A DNA stretch of 64,000 nt from positions 124,001 through 188,000 of the forward strand of contig NZ_JAPYKK010000003.1 of assembly GCF_029623395.1 (NCBI RefSeq), read 5' to 3'. A program made the translations under genes and the position numbers. This document shows positions 26,767 to 36,395 of this stretch, piece after piece. Each line of letters begins with the position of its first letter. Position 1 is the first letter of the stretch. Under the pieces are notes generated by a model that had not been told where the DNA came from, ran no database searches, and saw only the letters and a list, made by a program, of their open reading frames with translations. The DNA comes from Sphingomonas echinoides (GTDB lineage: Bacteria; Pseudomonadota; Alphaproteobacteria; Sphingomonadales; Sphingomonadaceae).

Positions 26767-27687
26767 TCAGCTCTCGGGCAGGAAGTCCGGCACCGACAGA
26801 TACCGCTCGCCCGTATCGTAATTGAAGCCGAGCACCCGGACGTTATCCGGCAAGTCCGGCAGTTTCTGGAGGATCGCCGCGAGCGTCGCGCCGGAACTGA
26901 TCCCGACGAGCATGCCTTCCTCGGCGGCGGCGCGGCGTGCCATGTCCTTGGCCACCGCAGCGTCGACCTTGATCGCGCCGTCGATCACCTGGGTGTGCAG
27001 GTTCGCGGGAACGAACCCGGCGCCGATGCCCTGAATCGGATGCGGGCCGGGCGTACCGCCCGAGATGACCGGCGATGCATCCGGCTCGACCGCATAGACC
27101 TTGAGGTCGGGCCATTCCTTCTTGAGCGCCTCGGCCACGCCGGTGATGTGACCGCCGGTGCCGACCCCGGTGATGATCACGTCGATCGGCGAGTCGCGGA
27201 AGTCGTTGAGGATCTCGATCGCGGTGGTGCGGACGTGGACGTCGATGTTGGCGGGGTTCTCGAACTGCTGGGGCATCCATGCGCCCGGCGTCTGCTCGAC
27301 GAGCTCGAGCGCACGCTCGATCGCGCCCTTCATGCCCTTCTCGCGCGGCGTCAGGTCGAAGGTCGCACCGTAAGCGAGCATCAGGCGGCGCCGTTCGAGC
27401 GACATGCTCTCGGGCATGACGAGGACGAGTTTGTACCCCTTGACCGCCGCGACCATCGCGAGGCCGACGCCGGTGTTGCCGCTGGTCGGCTCGATGATCG
27501 TCCCGCCCGGCTGGAGATGGCCGTCGCGTTCGGCCGCTTCGACCATCGCAAGCGCGATGCGGTCCTTGATCGACCCGCCGGGGTTCGAGCGCTCGGACTT
27601 GATCCACACCTCGGCGCCGGGAAAAAGCTTCTGGATCCGGATATGCGGCGTGTTGCCGATCGTATCCAGGATTGTGTTCGCCTTCAT
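26767..27687 (-). CDS. cysK: Cysteine synthase A (O-acetylserine sulfhydrylase)
   Basis: 306 residues. PLP-binding Lys41 in [10 protein letters not shown], the substrate loop TSGNTG at ~68-73, and the phosphate-binding GTGGHITG (residues ~176-183) are intact, as is the C-terminal SSGA segment. It joins O-acetylserine and sulfide to give cysteine. Its ATG overlaps the stop of the upstream MFS gene in the four-base ATGA pattern, so translation is coupled. The pairing with an exporter may reflect export of cysteine or a related metabolite, which is inference only. Confidence 0.96.
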   Translation of the reverse strand: MKANTILDTIGNTPHIRIQKLFPGAEVWIKSERSNPGGSIKDRIALAMVEAAERDGHLQPGGTIIEPTSGNTGVGLAMVAAVKGYKLVLVMPESMSLERRRLMLAYGATFDLTPREKGMKGAIERALELVEQTPGAWMPQQFENPANIDVHVRTTAIEILNDFRDSPIDVIITGVGTGGHITGVAEALKKEWPDLKVYAVEPDASPVISGGTPGPHPIQGIGAGFVPANLHTQVIDGAIKVDAAVAKDMARRAAAEEGMLVGISSGATLAAILQKLPDLPDNVRVLGFNYDTGERYLSVPDFLPES

Positions 27688-28964
27688 GACTGCGCAACTC
27701 CTGCGGGGGTCTTGGTTAAAGCTATGTCGGGCTGGTCGAACGTCTTGGCAAGCCTGAGTTCGGGAAACAGCCGGACCCAGAGGATCGTCACGACGATCGC
27801 GCCGATCCCGCCGAACATCACCGCGCCGACGGGGCCAAGCAGCGCGGCGAGCAGCCCACTCTCGGCTTCGCCGAGTTCGTTCGAGGCGGAAATCGTCAGC
27901 TGCGATACCGCGCTGACGCGCCCGCGCATCGCATCCGGCGTGTGCAACTGGATCAGCGACTGGCGGACATAGACCGACACCATGTCGCCACATCCGGCCA
28001 CCGCGAGCGCGGCGGCGCTGAGCCACAGGTTCCGCGAAAGCCCGAAGACGAGCACCGCTGCGCCGAAGACCATCACCGCGGCCAGCATCTTGACCCCGAC
28101 GTTGCTCTTCATCGGGCGGACCGAGAAGACCAGCGCGGTGACGGTCGCGCCGGCGCCCATGCTCGCGGCCAGGATACCGAGTCCCTGCGGCCCGACATGG
28201 AGGATGTCGCGCGCAAAGACCGGCAACAGCGCGGTCGACCCCGCCAGCAGCACCGCGAACAGGTCGAGCGTGATCGTCGCCAGAACCAGCCGGTTGTGGC
28301 GGACGTAGGCGAACCCCTCGATGATTCGGTTAAGCGGGCGCTGGTCGGGTTGCGAGGGCGGCTGCGGGACCGGACCGATCAGGAACATCGCCACCAACGC
28401 TACGGTGAGCAGCGCGACGACGACCCCATAGGCGAAATCCGGATGCACCGCGAACATCAGCCCGCCAAGGCTGGGCCCGGCGATCGACCCGACTTGCCAC
28501 GCGATCGAACTCACCGCGATCGCAGTCGGCAAGCTCGCGCGTGGGACGAGATTGGGCGCGAGTGCGGAATAGGCCGGTCCGGAAAAGGCGCGGACGATGC
28601 CGAACACGACTGCCGCGGTGAACAGCGCGGTCAGCGTGAGCGTATGCGTCGCGGTCAGCACGCCGAGCGTGGCGGCGGTCAGCAACATCACCGTGGTCGT
28701 CACCCGCACGATCCAGCGGCGGTCGACCGAATCGGCGACGAGACCGACCACCGGGGTGAGCAGGAACAGCGGCAGGAACTGCGCCGCGCCAATCATCCCG
28801 AGCAGGAACGCGGCTTCGCGAATCCCCATGGTGGCGCGCGCCAGACCGTACACTTGCCATCCGACGATCAGCGCCATGGCGGTGATCGCGACCGTCCCTG
28901 CGAGGCGTGACGCCCAATATGCGCGAAAATTGGGAATGCGGAACGGGTGGAGAGTCTCTGCCAT
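27684..28964 (-). CDS. MFS transporter of the EntS/MFS_3 exporter type
   Basis: 426 residues with about twelve membrane helices. The MFS loop motif between helices 2 and 3 is present ([14 protein letters not shown]), and the pair [11 protein letters not shown] at the N-terminus and [22 protein letters not shown] in the C-terminal half are characteristic of the MFS_3/enterobactin-exporter-like group. Substrate unknown. The frame is open a further 49 codons upstream, but ATG 28964 begins the conserved [17 protein letters not shown]. First gene of a two-gene unit with cysK, divergent from the pdh operon. Confidence 0.87.
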   Translation of the reverse strand: MAETLHPFRIPNFRAYWASRLAGTVAITAMALIVGWQVYGLARATMGIREAAFLLGMIGAAQFLPLFLLTPVVGLVADSVDRRWIVRVTTTVMLLTAATLGVLTATHTLTLTALFTAAVVFGIVRAFSGPAYSALAPNLVPRASLPTAIAVSSIAWQVGSIAGPSLGGLMFAVHPDFAYGVVVALLTVALVAMFLIGPVPQPPSQPDQRPLNRIIEGFAYVRHNRLVLATITLDLFAVLLAGSTALLPVFARDILHVGPQGLGILAASMGAGATVTALVFSVRPMKSNVGVKMLAAVMVFGAAVLVFGLSRNLWLSAAALAVAGCGDMVSVYVRQSLIQLHTPDAMRGRVSAVSQLTISASNELGEAESGLLAALLGPVGAVMFGGIGAIVVTILWVRLFPELRLAKTFDQPDIALTKTPAGVAQS

Positions 28965-29137
28965 TACCGCACGCCTTAGGCGCAGCCGCGCGGGGGCCGC
29001 AATCATCGACTTTCTTGCCCCGCTGAAACTTGCGTTCGTTCGGTCTGTCATCAGTGATTTGACGCCAGACATTGATATGCGCGGCGCAACGGGCCTATAG
29101 GCTCGCGACATTCCCCAGGATACGAGGTTGATCGTCC

Positions 29138-30181
29138 GTGGCCAAAGCCCCCGCCCTTCGTAAAGCTGAACCCCCGGTGCCGAACCGGGAGCGTCCCGAT
29201 GAACCGAAGCCCTACGAGGCTTCGAAGGACGAGCTGATCGAGTTCTACAAGCAGATGTTGCTGATCCGCCGTTTCGAGGAAAAGGCGGGCCAGCTTTACG
29301 GTCTCGGTCTGATCGGCGGGTTCTGCCACCTGTACATCGGCCAGGAAGCCGTCGCGGTCGGCCTGCAATCCGCGCTGACCGAAAAGGACAGCGTCATCAC
29401 CGGCTATCGCGACCACGGCCATATGCTGCTCTGCGGTATCCCGCCGCAGGACGTGATGGCGGAGCTCACCGGGCGCGCTGCCGGCATTTCGAAGGGCAAG
29501 GGCGGCTCGATGCACATGTTCTCCGTCGAACATAAGTTCTACGGCGGGCACGGCATCGTCGGCGCGCAGGTGTCGCTCGGCACCGGTCTCGGCTTCAGCC
29601 ACAAGTACAAGGGCGACGGTGGCGTTTGCCTCGCGTATTTCGGCGACGGCGCGGCGAACCAGGGCCAGGTCTACGAGAGCTTCAACATGGCCGAGCTGTG
29701 GAAGCTTCCGGTCATCTACGTGATCGAAAACAACCAGTATGCGATGGGGACGAGCGTCAACCGCGCATCGGCCGAAGACCAGCTGTATCGTCGTGGCGAA
29801 AGCTTCCGCATCCCGGGTATCCAGGTCGACGGCATGGACGTGCTGGCGTGCCGTGGCGCCGCCGAGGAAGCGCTGGCCTGGGTTCGTGCCGGCAAGGGGC
29901 CGATCATCCTCGAGATGAAGACCTACCGCTATCGTGGCCACTCGATGTCCGACCCTGCGAAATATCGCAGCCGTGAGGAAGTCCAGGCGGTCCGCGACAA
30001 GTCCGATCCGATCGAGCACGTCAAGAAACTGCTCGAGGAAAAGGGCGTCACCGAAAGCGATCTCAAGGTCGTCGAGCAGCAGATCCGCAAGATCGTCAAC
30101 GAGGCGGCCGATTTCGCTGAACAGACGCCCGAGCCCGATGCGGCCGAGCTCTATACCGACGTTCTGGTGGAAAAATACTGA
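29138..30181 (+). CDS. pdhA: Pyruvate dehydrogenase E1 component, alpha subunit
   Basis: 347 residues. The thiamine diphosphate motif runs from GDGAANQG to [10 protein letters not shown] (about residues 168-205), and the phosphorylation-loop region [15 protein letters not shown] is conserved. With the beta subunit it decarboxylates pyruvate and acetylates the lipoyl group of E2. GTG start 29138. The stop overlaps the pdhB start by one base (TGATG). The Lys/Pro-rich first 25 residues are typical of alphaproteobacterial E1-alpha. Confidence 0.97.
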   Translation: MAKAPALRKAEPPVPNRERPDEPKPYEASKDELIEFYKQMLLIRRFEEKAGQLYGLGLIGGFCHLYIGQEAVAVGLQSALTEKDSVITGYRDHGHMLLCGIPPQDVMAELTGRAAGISKGKGGSMHMFSVEHKFYGGHGIVGAQVSLGTGLGFSHKYKGDGGVCLAYFGDGAANQGQVYESFNMAELWKLPVIYVIENNQYAMGTSVNRASAEDQLYRRGESFRIPGIQVDGMDVLACRGAAEEALAWVRAGKGPIILEMKTYRYRGHSMSDPAKYRSREEVQAVRDKSDPIEHVKKLLEEKGVTESDLKVVEQQIRKIVNEAADFAEQTPEPDAAELYTDVLVEKY

Positions 30182-31602
30182 TGCCGATTGAGATCAAGAT
30201 GCCCGCACTTTCCCCCACCATGGAGGAAGGCACGCTCGCCAAGTGGCTGGTCAAGGAAGGCGACGTCGTGAAGTCCGGCGACATCATGGCCGAGATCGAA
30301 ACCGACAAGGCGACGATGGAATTCGAAGCGGTCGATGAAGGCACGATCGGCAAGATCCTCGTCGCCGAAGGCACCGACAACGTGAAGGTCGGCACCGTCA
30401 TCGCGACGCTCGACGGCGAGGGCGAAGAGCCGTCGTCGGGCGAGCGTGCGGGCGATTCCGCCAATGCACAGCCCAAGGAAGCGCAGCCCGCCGACAAGGC
30501 GCCGCCAGCCCCCGAGAGCAACGTGCCGATGGCCGCCGAGAGCGGCACGCAGCAGCTCCACGCCGCTGCCGAGCAGAAGGCCAAGGTCAGCGACCCCGCG
30601 ATCCCCGAGGGGACCGAGATGGTCAAGATCACGCTGCGCGAAGCGCTGCGCGATGCGATGGCCGAGGAAATGCGCGCTGACGAGCGCGTCTTCGTGATCG
30701 GCGAGGAAGTCGCGCAATACCAGGGCGCGTACAAGGTCACGCAGGGCTTGCTCGCCGAGTTCGGCGACAAGCGCGTGATCGATACGCCGATCACCGAATA
30801 CGGCTTTGCCGGCGTCGGGGCGGGCGCGGCGATGGGCGGGCTTCGCCCGATCGTCGAGTTCATGACCTTCAACTTCGCGTTGCAGGCGATCGACCACATC
30901 ATCAACTCCGCCGCCAAGACCAACTACATGTCGGGTGGCCAGATGCGCTGCCCGATCGTGTTCCGTGGGCCCAACGGTGCGGCGTCGCGCGTCGGCGCGC
31001 AGCATTCGCACAACTTCGCGGCGTGGTACGCCAGTGTTCCGGGCCTGATCGTGATCGCGCCGTATGACGCGGCGGACGCCAAGGGGCTGATGAAGGCGGC
31101 GATCCGGACCGATGACCCGGTCGTCTTCCTCGAGAACGAGCTGCTGTATGGCCGCACGTTCGAGGTGCCCAAGCTCGATGACTACGTCCTGCCGATCGGC
31201 AAGGCGCGGATCATGCGCGAGGGCAAGGACGTGACGATCGTCAGCTATTCGATCGGCGTCGGGCTCGCGCTCGAAGCGGCCGAGAAGCTGGCTGGCGAGG
31301 GTATCGATGCCGAAGTGATCGATCTGCGCACGCTGCGCCCGCTCGATACCGAGACGGTGCTGGCGAGCCTCAAGAAGACCAATCGCCTGGTCATCGCCGA
31401 GGAAAATTGGGCGACCTGCTCGATCGCTTCGGAAATCCAGGCGGTCTGTATGGAGCAGGGCTTCGACGATCTCGACGCCCCGGTGCTGCGCGTGACCAAC
31501 GAAGACGTGCCGATGCCGTATGCGGCGAACCTGGAAAAGCTGATGCTCGTTACCGCCGACAAGATCGTCGCCGCGGTGAAGAAGGTGACCTACCGCGGCT
31601 GA
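30181..31602 (+). CDS. pdhB: Pyruvate dehydrogenase E1 component, beta subunit, with N-terminal lipoyl domain
   Basis: 473 residues: a biotinyl/lipoyl domain (~1-80) with the lipoylated Lys43 in ETDKAT, an Ala/Pro/Glu linker (~80-145), then the E1-beta transketolase pyrimidine-binding and C-terminal domains ([57 protein letters not shown]). The added lipoyl domain on E1-beta is a known alphaproteobacterial feature. The E2 and E3 genes are not next to it; a likely terminator follows. Translation is coupled to pdhA by overlap. Confidence 0.97.
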   Translation: MPIEIKMPALSPTMEEGTLAKWLVKEGDVVKSGDIMAEIETDKATMEFEAVDEGTIGKILVAEGTDNVKVGTVIATLDGEGEEPSSGERAGDSANAQPKEAQPADKAPPAPESNVPMAAESGTQQLHAAAEQKAKVSDPAIPEGTEMVKITLREALRDAMAEEMRADERVFVIGEEVAQYQGAYKVTQGLLAEFGDKRVIDTPITEYGFAGVGAGAAMGGLRPIVEFMTFNFALQAIDHIINSAAKTNYMSGGQMRCPIVFRGPNGAASRVGAQHSHNFAAWYASVPGLIVIAPYDAADAKGLMKAAIRTDDPVVFLENELLYGRTFEVPKLDDYVLPIGKARIMREGKDVTIVSYSIGVGLALEAAEKLAGEGIDAEVIDLRTLRPLDTETVLASLKKTNRLVIAEENWATCSIASEIQAVCMEQGFDDLDAPVLRVTNEDVPMPYAANLEKLMLVTADKIVAAVKKVTYRG

Positions 31603-31630
31603 GGCCTTGGTATAGCGGTGTGAGAAAAGG

Positions 31631-31663
31631 AACGGCGCGGGGGGATCTTCCTACCGCGCCGTT
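31631..31663. terminator. Likely bidirectional terminator between pdhB and the Tad genes
   Basis: A perfect 10-bp stem AACGGCGCGG / CCGCGCCGTT with a 13-base loop. On the plus strand it is followed by GCTGTGTT; on the minus strand by CCTTTTCTC, a better T-rich tail. It lies between convergent genes ending at 31602 and 31685. Confidence 0.65.
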
Positions 31664-31684
31664 GCTGTGTTCCCGCGTGGGGCG

Positions 31685-32446
31685 TCAGCTCGTGTACAGA
31701 TCACAGGTGGAGCGTTTGGCGGCGGGCGAAGGGTTGGACACGAGCGCGAACGTCCGCCGGTCCCGCACGATGAACGACGCGACCGAATGCAGCCGCTGGT
31801 TCCCGAGCAACCACGTTCCCGTGACGGGTACGTATTTGTAATTGACCTCGACGAACATCACGCCCGAGTCCTTGGGCGCGAACACCTTGCTGTCGGGATC
31901 GCCCATTCCGCCCTTGATGACGCTGCCGGGATGGCTCGCCGAATCGTCGGTTCCGTCGGTCTTGGTATTGGTCCCGGCGGTCGGATCATACGCCGCGCCG
32001 GTATCGTCCGCGGTCGAGGGCGTGGTGCCCTTGATCGTCGTCCGCCCATAGCTCGAGTCGTAGTCGGCGCCTTTCTGCAACCCCAGGCAGCGCTGCCAGT
32101 GGATCCGCTGAACGCCCCCCGATTCCTCCAGGCTCGAAACCGTGATGCGACCGTTGGTCGTCAGCTTGAGATCGTTGCTTTGCAGGCGAGTCGCCTGCAG
32201 CACGTCGTTGATATCGAATTCCCGCAGTTGCTGTTGCGCGAGCCCGTTATCGACTCCCACCCGGGACGCGTTGTCGGCAAGCGCGAGCGCGATCTGGCTG
32301 ACCTTCATGTTCGCCAGCGCGAGGTTCGAAATCTCGATCCCGTACAGGCCAATGGCGAGGACGATCGGCAAGGACAGCGCGAACTCGAGCATCGCGACGC
32401 CGCGGCGATCCCCGCCCAGATGCCGCATGGTCTTGGGGCGCGCCAT
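31685..32446 (-). CDS. TadE-like pilus assembly protein with long C-terminal extension
   Basis: 253 residues. The N-terminus RRGVAMLEFALSLPIVLAIGLYGIEISNLALANMKVSQIALALADNASR is the TadE-type prepilin-like segment (Glu after the small-residue stretch, one hydrophobic helix). The rest, exported, is larger than in typical TadE (~170 residues) and contains a Thr/Asp/Gly-rich region around 150-190. TadE/TadF proteins are pseudopilins needed for tight-adherence pili. Start ATG 32446 overlaps the upstream gene's stop by one base. The frame extends upstream but that part is a shadow of the neighbour. Confidence 0.78.
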   Translation of the reverse strand: MARPKTMRHLGGDRRGVAMLEFALSLPIVLAIGLYGIEISNLALANMKVSQIALALADNASRVGVDNGLAQQQLREFDINDVLQATRLQSNDLKLTTNGRITVSSLEESGGVQRIHWQRCLGLQKGADYDSSYGRTTIKGTTPSTADDTGAAYDPTAGTNTKTDGTDDSASHPGSVIKGGMGDPDSKVFAPKDSGVMFVEVNYKYVPVTGTWLLGNQRLHSVASFIVRDRRTFALVSNPSPAAKRSTCDLYTS

Positions 32447-33072
32447 CAGGAGCACACCGGCGCCAATGCGGTCGCCGTTCCGGTCTGCGTCTGGTAGGGC
32501 TGGTTCTTGAGAAGCGTGCTCGCGACGATCGTTTGCGTCGTCGGCCAGCCGAACAGCCCCGAGACCGGGAAGACGCGCATGTAGGTGACCCGCATCGTGT
32601 AGACGGTCACGTCGCTCGCGCCACCCTGACCGCTGTTCCCGGATCCCGGGCTTGCGTCCCATTTACCGTTGCCGTTGATGTCGGAAAAGCATTCGGTCGA
32701 TTGCCGGATACCGTCGTTATTGTCGTCGTTGAACGGTTCGGGACCCGCTTGCGCGAAACTGGTGAAGCTGGTGCGGGTCGAGCACCAGGTTCCGGCGGCC
32801 GGCGTGTCCGCACAGGATTGCGCCGTCGTGCCGATCAGTCCCGACATGACGCTCATGACGCGCTGGTCGAGCGTGCCGGTCTGATCCGCGCCACCCTGGA
32901 TCGTGCCGTCGCGCGCCGCCTTCTGGACCGCGCCGTTGAGGACCGAGCGGCAATAGGTCTGGTACAACAGATCGCACAGACCCATCATCAGCATGATCAT
33001 CACCGGCGCGACGAAGGTGAATTCCACCAACGTCGCGCCGCGGCGGTCGCGGATCAGCGCGCGCGGCTTCAC
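32446..33072 (-). CDS. TadE-like pilus assembly protein
   Basis: 208 residues with the TadE signature at the N-terminus: RRGATLVEFTFVAPVMIMLMMGLCDLLYQTYCRSVLNGAVQKAARDG. The remaining exported region has four cysteines and an Asp/Asn-rich segment (DDNNDGIRQSTECFSDINGNGKWD) that resembles a calcium-binding loop. Its GTG start overlaps the upstream gene in the four-base GTGA pattern, so the three genes form one tightly coupled operon. No other tad/cpa genes (secretin, ATPase, prepilin peptidase) are in the window. Confidence 0.8.
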   Translation of the reverse strand: MKPRALIRDRRGATLVEFTFVAPVMIMLMMGLCDLLYQTYCRSVLNGAVQKAARDGTIQGGADQTGTLDQRVMSVMSGLIGTTAQSCADTPAAGTWCSTRTSFTSFAQAGPEPFNDDNNDGIRQSTECFSDINGNGKWDASPGSGNSGQGGASDVTVYTMRVTYMRVFPVSGLFGWPTTQTIVASTLLKNQPYQTQTGTATALAPVCS

Positions 33073-35060
33073 TTGGAGACCCGCAGCATCGCGACTTGCT
33101 TCGCGATCGTCTGAAAAGCGTCATCCAGCCCCTTGTTGTTGCTGGCATAATAGGCCTGACCATCGGACGCGCAGGCGGTGAGCTGCGGGGTCAATGTCTG
33201 GCCGAACCCGATTACGAACACCTTGATGTTGCGGGCCTTCGCAGCGGCGCATTCGGCCAGGAAGCGCTGGTTGTGGTAGTTGGTATAGGTCGTCGCATTG
33301 GACGAATTGCCGTCCGTGACGCGCTTGTCGTAATATTCGATGCCGTACATGCCGTAGATCTGCTCGTTCGGCGCCATGTCGCCGTCCGTCATGAAAACGA
33401 TGTACCGGTTGGGGGCGTTGCGACCCGGCCATGCCGAGGTATCCGCCTTGAAGATGCCGTTCGGGGAAATCATCCGCGTTCCCCAGATCATCCCGGTGTC
33501 GTGATACGTACCACCCTGCGGAACGAAGTCGGATGCGTTGACATAGTCGCTGATCTGCGTGCGCGAGAGCGTGTCGAGCCGCTGGACTGGCTTGCCGCAG
33601 GACACAAAGCCCGACGAGATGTTGGCGTACATGTTCAGCGCGGTGAATGGGCCAAGCTGGTTCGTGCCCGTATAGTCCCCATACGGACTGGTCGAGTTGC
33701 TGTAGCTTGGGTACGACGCCGAATCGAGGCTTGTGAACGAAGACCGGTAATAGATCACGTCCGACCACATTGGGCGCCACTTGGTGTCAGGATCGGAATT
33801 CGGAATGAAGTCCGGGTCGAGATCCTTGGGGAGGTTCTTCTGGTCGAAGGTCAGCGCGCCTGCCGTAGTGTCCCGTTCCTCCAGGCAACCCTGCCATTTG
33901 CTGGTCGCGCTCGTGATCTTGGTGGGATCGTCGGTCGTTTGACCCATGACGAGCGGTGCGACGTCCCACACTGCGTTTTCGTAGCGCCAGTTCGGTTTCT
34001 TGGGCGTGCCGGTAACGGTGCACGTGCCCAGACCATTCGATCCGCTTTGCCCGTTATTGTACGCGAAACTCGTGGTGTAGAGGGTCGCCTGGCCGTTGGT
34101 CGTGAAGCCCGTTGCGGGGCTTCGCCCGGCGTAGCCGTTGCACGTCGCGGTGGTCACGTTGTTATACGTCGCCGTCGAGTTTGAAATCGCGGTGTTATTC
34201 ATGTCCCCGATCACGCGACGCGTATCGTAATTCCAGCTGTTCACCATATAGAGCGGATAGTTCGCGATCTTGGTGTACGTCGGGTCGGTCGGCGATACCG
34301 CCGAGACGGCGAAACCGGCGTTGACCGTCGACGTGTAGGTGACGAAGCCGTAGCGGATATGGGTCGTCGGATCGGCAGTTTTTGCGACGGTATCGTAGAA
34401 GTTCAGCACGGCGGTCCGCACGCCGGACAGCTTCGAGCCGGAGACTTCCTGCGCATAATATCCCGTGGTCCCGTCGGGCCGCGTGTAGGTTTTCGTCGCG
34501 GGACTGCAACCCGACGTCTGCGATGCCAGGCAGGCCATCGATCCGGTCGTGTCGAGCACGAACATCACGTCGGTGTCGGCGACGTCGTAGCGCGCTTCGC
34601 ACGTGACGTTGATGGTCACCGCGCTGGTGCCGATGATCTTGGAGACGGTCATTGGAACGGTCGCGGAGGCGGTGCCGGCGACTTGATTGTCCGACGTCTT
34701 GGTCGGCGTGAAGCTCACCTTGGTGCTGCCGAAATAGCCGGGGGCGGCCGGCGAGGTCGTATCCTTCTTGAAGTTGTTTCCGAAGAACGCCTGCGCCTGC
34801 GCGACGGCTTCCGCGTTGAGCGTCGCGCTGTCGCTGTCGATCAGACCCTTTCGGCCAGCCAGCGCCCCCGCGTCACACGCTTGCTGCAAGCGGGTCTTGA
34901 CGACATAGAGGCGGCTCATGTCGACGGCGGACCCCACCAACCCGGTCAGCGGGATCAGAAACATCGCCATCATGGCGAGCGTGTTGCCGCGAACGTCGCG
35001 CGCGAGCGACGACATCAGGCCACGCGCGGGCGTTTTCATCCTGGGTGCTTGCCCCGCCAT
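33069..35060 (-). CDS. TadG-like pilus assembly protein with von Willebrand A domain
   Basis: 663 residues. N-terminal TadG prepilin-like anchor (DVRGNTLAMMAMFLIPLTGLVGSAVDMSRLYVVKTRLQQACDAGALAGRK) and a VWA domain beginning near residue 163 with a MIDAS-type D-T-T-G-S (VMFVLDTTGSMAC). Further metal/VWA elements occur late (RYIVFMTDGDMAPNEQ, IKVFVIGFGQTLTPQL). Between them is an insert rich in Ser/Thr/Tyr/Asn that looks extracellular. TadG is an envelope protein of the tight-adherence system. First gene of the operon; a strong mRNA hairpin lies 38 bases upstream of its ATG. Confidence 0.85.
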   Translation of the reverse strand: MAGQAPRMKTPARGLMSSLARDVRGNTLAMMAMFLIPLTGLVGSAVDMSRLYVVKTRLQQACDAGALAGRKGLIDSDSATLNAEAVAQAQAFFGNNFKKDTTSPAAPGYFGSTKVSFTPTKTSDNQVAGTASATVPMTVSKIIGTSAVTINVTCEARYDVADTDVMFVLDTTGSMACLASQTSGCSPATKTYTRPDGTTGYYAQEVSGSKLSGVRTAVLNFYDTVAKTADPTTHIRYGFVTYTSTVNAGFAVSAVSPTDPTYTKIANYPLYMVNSWNYDTRRVIGDMNNTAISNSTATYNNVTTATCNGYAGRSPATGFTTNGQATLYTTSFAYNNGQSGSNGLGTCTVTGTPKKPNWRYENAVWDVAPLVMGQTTDDPTKITSATSKWQGCLEERDTTAGALTFDQKNLPKDLDPDFIPNSDPDTKWRPMWSDVIYYRSSFTSLDSASYPSYSNSTSPYGDYTGTNQLGPFTALNMYANISSGFVSCGKPVQRLDTLSRTQISDYVNASDFVPQGGTYHDTGMIWGTRMISPNGIFKADTSAWPGRNAPNRYIVFMTDGDMAPNEQIYGMYGIEYYDKRVTDGNSSNATTYTNYHNQRFLAECAAAKARNIKVFVIGFGQTLTPQLTACASDGQAYYASNNKGLDDAFQTIAKQVAMLRVSK

Positions 35061-35097
35061 GCTGCCTTCGTCCCTTGTACCTGATCACGCGTCTTGG

Positions 35098-35116
35098 CCT
35101 GCGGCTATGCCGCAGG
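35098..35116 (-). promoter_or_regulatory. Stem-loop in the leader of the Tad operon
   Basis: A perfect 8-bp stem CCTGCGGC/GCCGCAGG with loop ATA (minus strand) 38 bases upstream of the tadG-like start. Its position in the probable 5' untranslated region suggests mRNA stability or translation control; no T-run follows, so it is not a simple terminator. Confidence 0.45.
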
Positions 35117-35183
35117 AGGGGATAATCGTGGGTGAGCGAGCATGGTTAAGCCTCGGTAACCCCGTGGCATTGCAGGGGTTGGC

Positions 35184-35852
35184 ATGAGCGTGCCCGACGA
35201 TCCCGAACGTGCGCTGGCGCTCTCCTATGCGCCGGTGGGGATGCGGGGTGCGATCGAGGCGCTGCTGGCGCTGGATGCAAGGCTTGGCGGAATTCTGCGG
35301 ACGACTCGCGAACCGATGGTTGGCCAGATGCGGCTGACCTGGTGGCACGAAGCCCTGTCCGCGCTCGATACCGCGCCGCCACCCGCGCAGCCGGTTCTGC
35401 AGGCGCTATCCGCCGACGTCGTCGCGCGCGGGATCAGTGGGACGGTGCTGGCCGGGATGATCGACGGCTGGGAAATGTTGCTCGAACCCGAGCTGCTCGA
35501 CCGGGATATGCTCGAAAGCTATGCGAAGCACCGCGGCGGGAAGCTGTTCCTGATCGCGGGCGAACTCCTCGGGGCAGCTCCGCGGGATCCGCTCGAGCGG
35601 GCCGGGGAAGGGTGGGCACTCGCCGATCTCGCGCGGCATTCGCGCGATCCGGTCGCGGCCTCGCGAACGCGCGATCTCGCGATGACGGTCTTGTCCGATG
35701 CGATGCAGCATCGTTGGAGCCGCAATGCCCGAAGTCTCGGTGCCATGGCGTTGAGCGCGCGGTTTGATCTGGCCGGCGACGGCGTCTCGGCGCCGGTCAC
35801 CTCACCCGCGCGGATCGCGCGACTGGCGTGGCATCGGCTTTCGGGGCACTAG
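35184..35852 (+). CDS. Squalene/phytoene synthase family protein, probably non-prenyl-transferring
   Basis: 222 residues. RALALSYAPVGMRGAIEALLALDARLG and QMRLTWWHEALSAL follow the squalene/phytoene synthase fold, as does the later LADLARH helix. However the two acidic D-x-x-x-D metal motifs needed for prenyl transfer are absent, and it is shorter than real synthases (~280-300). It resembles the catalytically silent branch that includes mitochondrial NDUFAF6, a complex I assembly factor; that role here is inference. Divergent from the Tad operon, 123 bases apart. Confidence 0.75.
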   Translation: MSVPDDPERALALSYAPVGMRGAIEALLALDARLGGILRTTREPMVGQMRLTWWHEALSALDTAPPPAQPVLQALSADVVARGISGTVLAGMIDGWEMLLEPELLDRDMLESYAKHRGGKLFLIAGELLGAAPRDPLERAGEGWALADLARHSRDPVAASRTRDLAMTVLSDAMQHRWSRNARSLGAMALSARFDLAGDGVSAPVTSPARIARLAWHRLSGH

Positions 35853-35911
35853 GCTTTTCCGGCACCGCCAAACCGGATATCTCTCGGGTCGGGGACTTGG
35901 GGGGATGAACG

Positions 35912-36391
35912 ATGTGGCGGTATATCGCAGGATGTTTGGCGACGCTTGCCTTGGTCACCGCGGGCGTGTTGCTTTACAATCGCAACGCGCGCTCGGTTGC
36001 CGCTTTGCCGCTCGCAGCGTTTCAGCAAGGCGCACCGGGAAGCGAAGACGCAAGCCTGCCGGATTCTGCCCCAGCCGCAACCGAAGAGACGCGGGCGGCG
36101 AAGCGTTTCGCGCGGTATGACCAGGACGATAACGGCGCCGTTGCGCGGGAAGAGTATCTTGCGCCCCGCCGCAAGGCGTTCGCCAAGCTGGATGCCAACC
36201 ATGACGGCGCGCTGTCGTTCGACGAGTGGGCCGCGAAGACCGAGGCCAAGTTCGCCCAGGCGGACGCGGACAAGTCCGGCAGCATGACCCCCGCCGAATT
36301 CGCCACGACCGCGCCGAAGCGCAAACCGCCGCGCATCCGGCGGGACTGTCTGCCAGCAAGTGCCGCCGCCGCGCCCGCCGACGACGGCTGA
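35912..36391 (+). CDS. EF-hand calcium-binding protein with N-terminal membrane anchor
   Basis: 159 residues. A hydrophobic N-terminus (YIAGCLATLALVTAGVLLY, ~4-22) could be a signal anchor. Three EF-hand loops follow: D-Q-D-D-N-G at 70-81, D-A-N-H-D-G at 94-105, and D-A-D-K-S-G at 118-129, each with acidic residues at positions 1, 3, 5 and 12. It is probably periplasmic or membrane-attached and binds Ca2+. Partner unknown. It converges on trmFO with a four-base gap. Confidence 0.83.
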   Translation: MWRYIAGCLATLALVTAGVLLYNRNARSVAALPLAAFQQGAPGSEDASLPDSAPAATEETRAAKRFARYDQDDNGAVAREEYLAPRRKAFAKLDANHDGALSFDEWAAKTEAKFAQADADKSGSMTPAEFATTAPKRKPPRIRRDCLPASAAAAPADDG

Positions 36392-36395
36392 ACGA

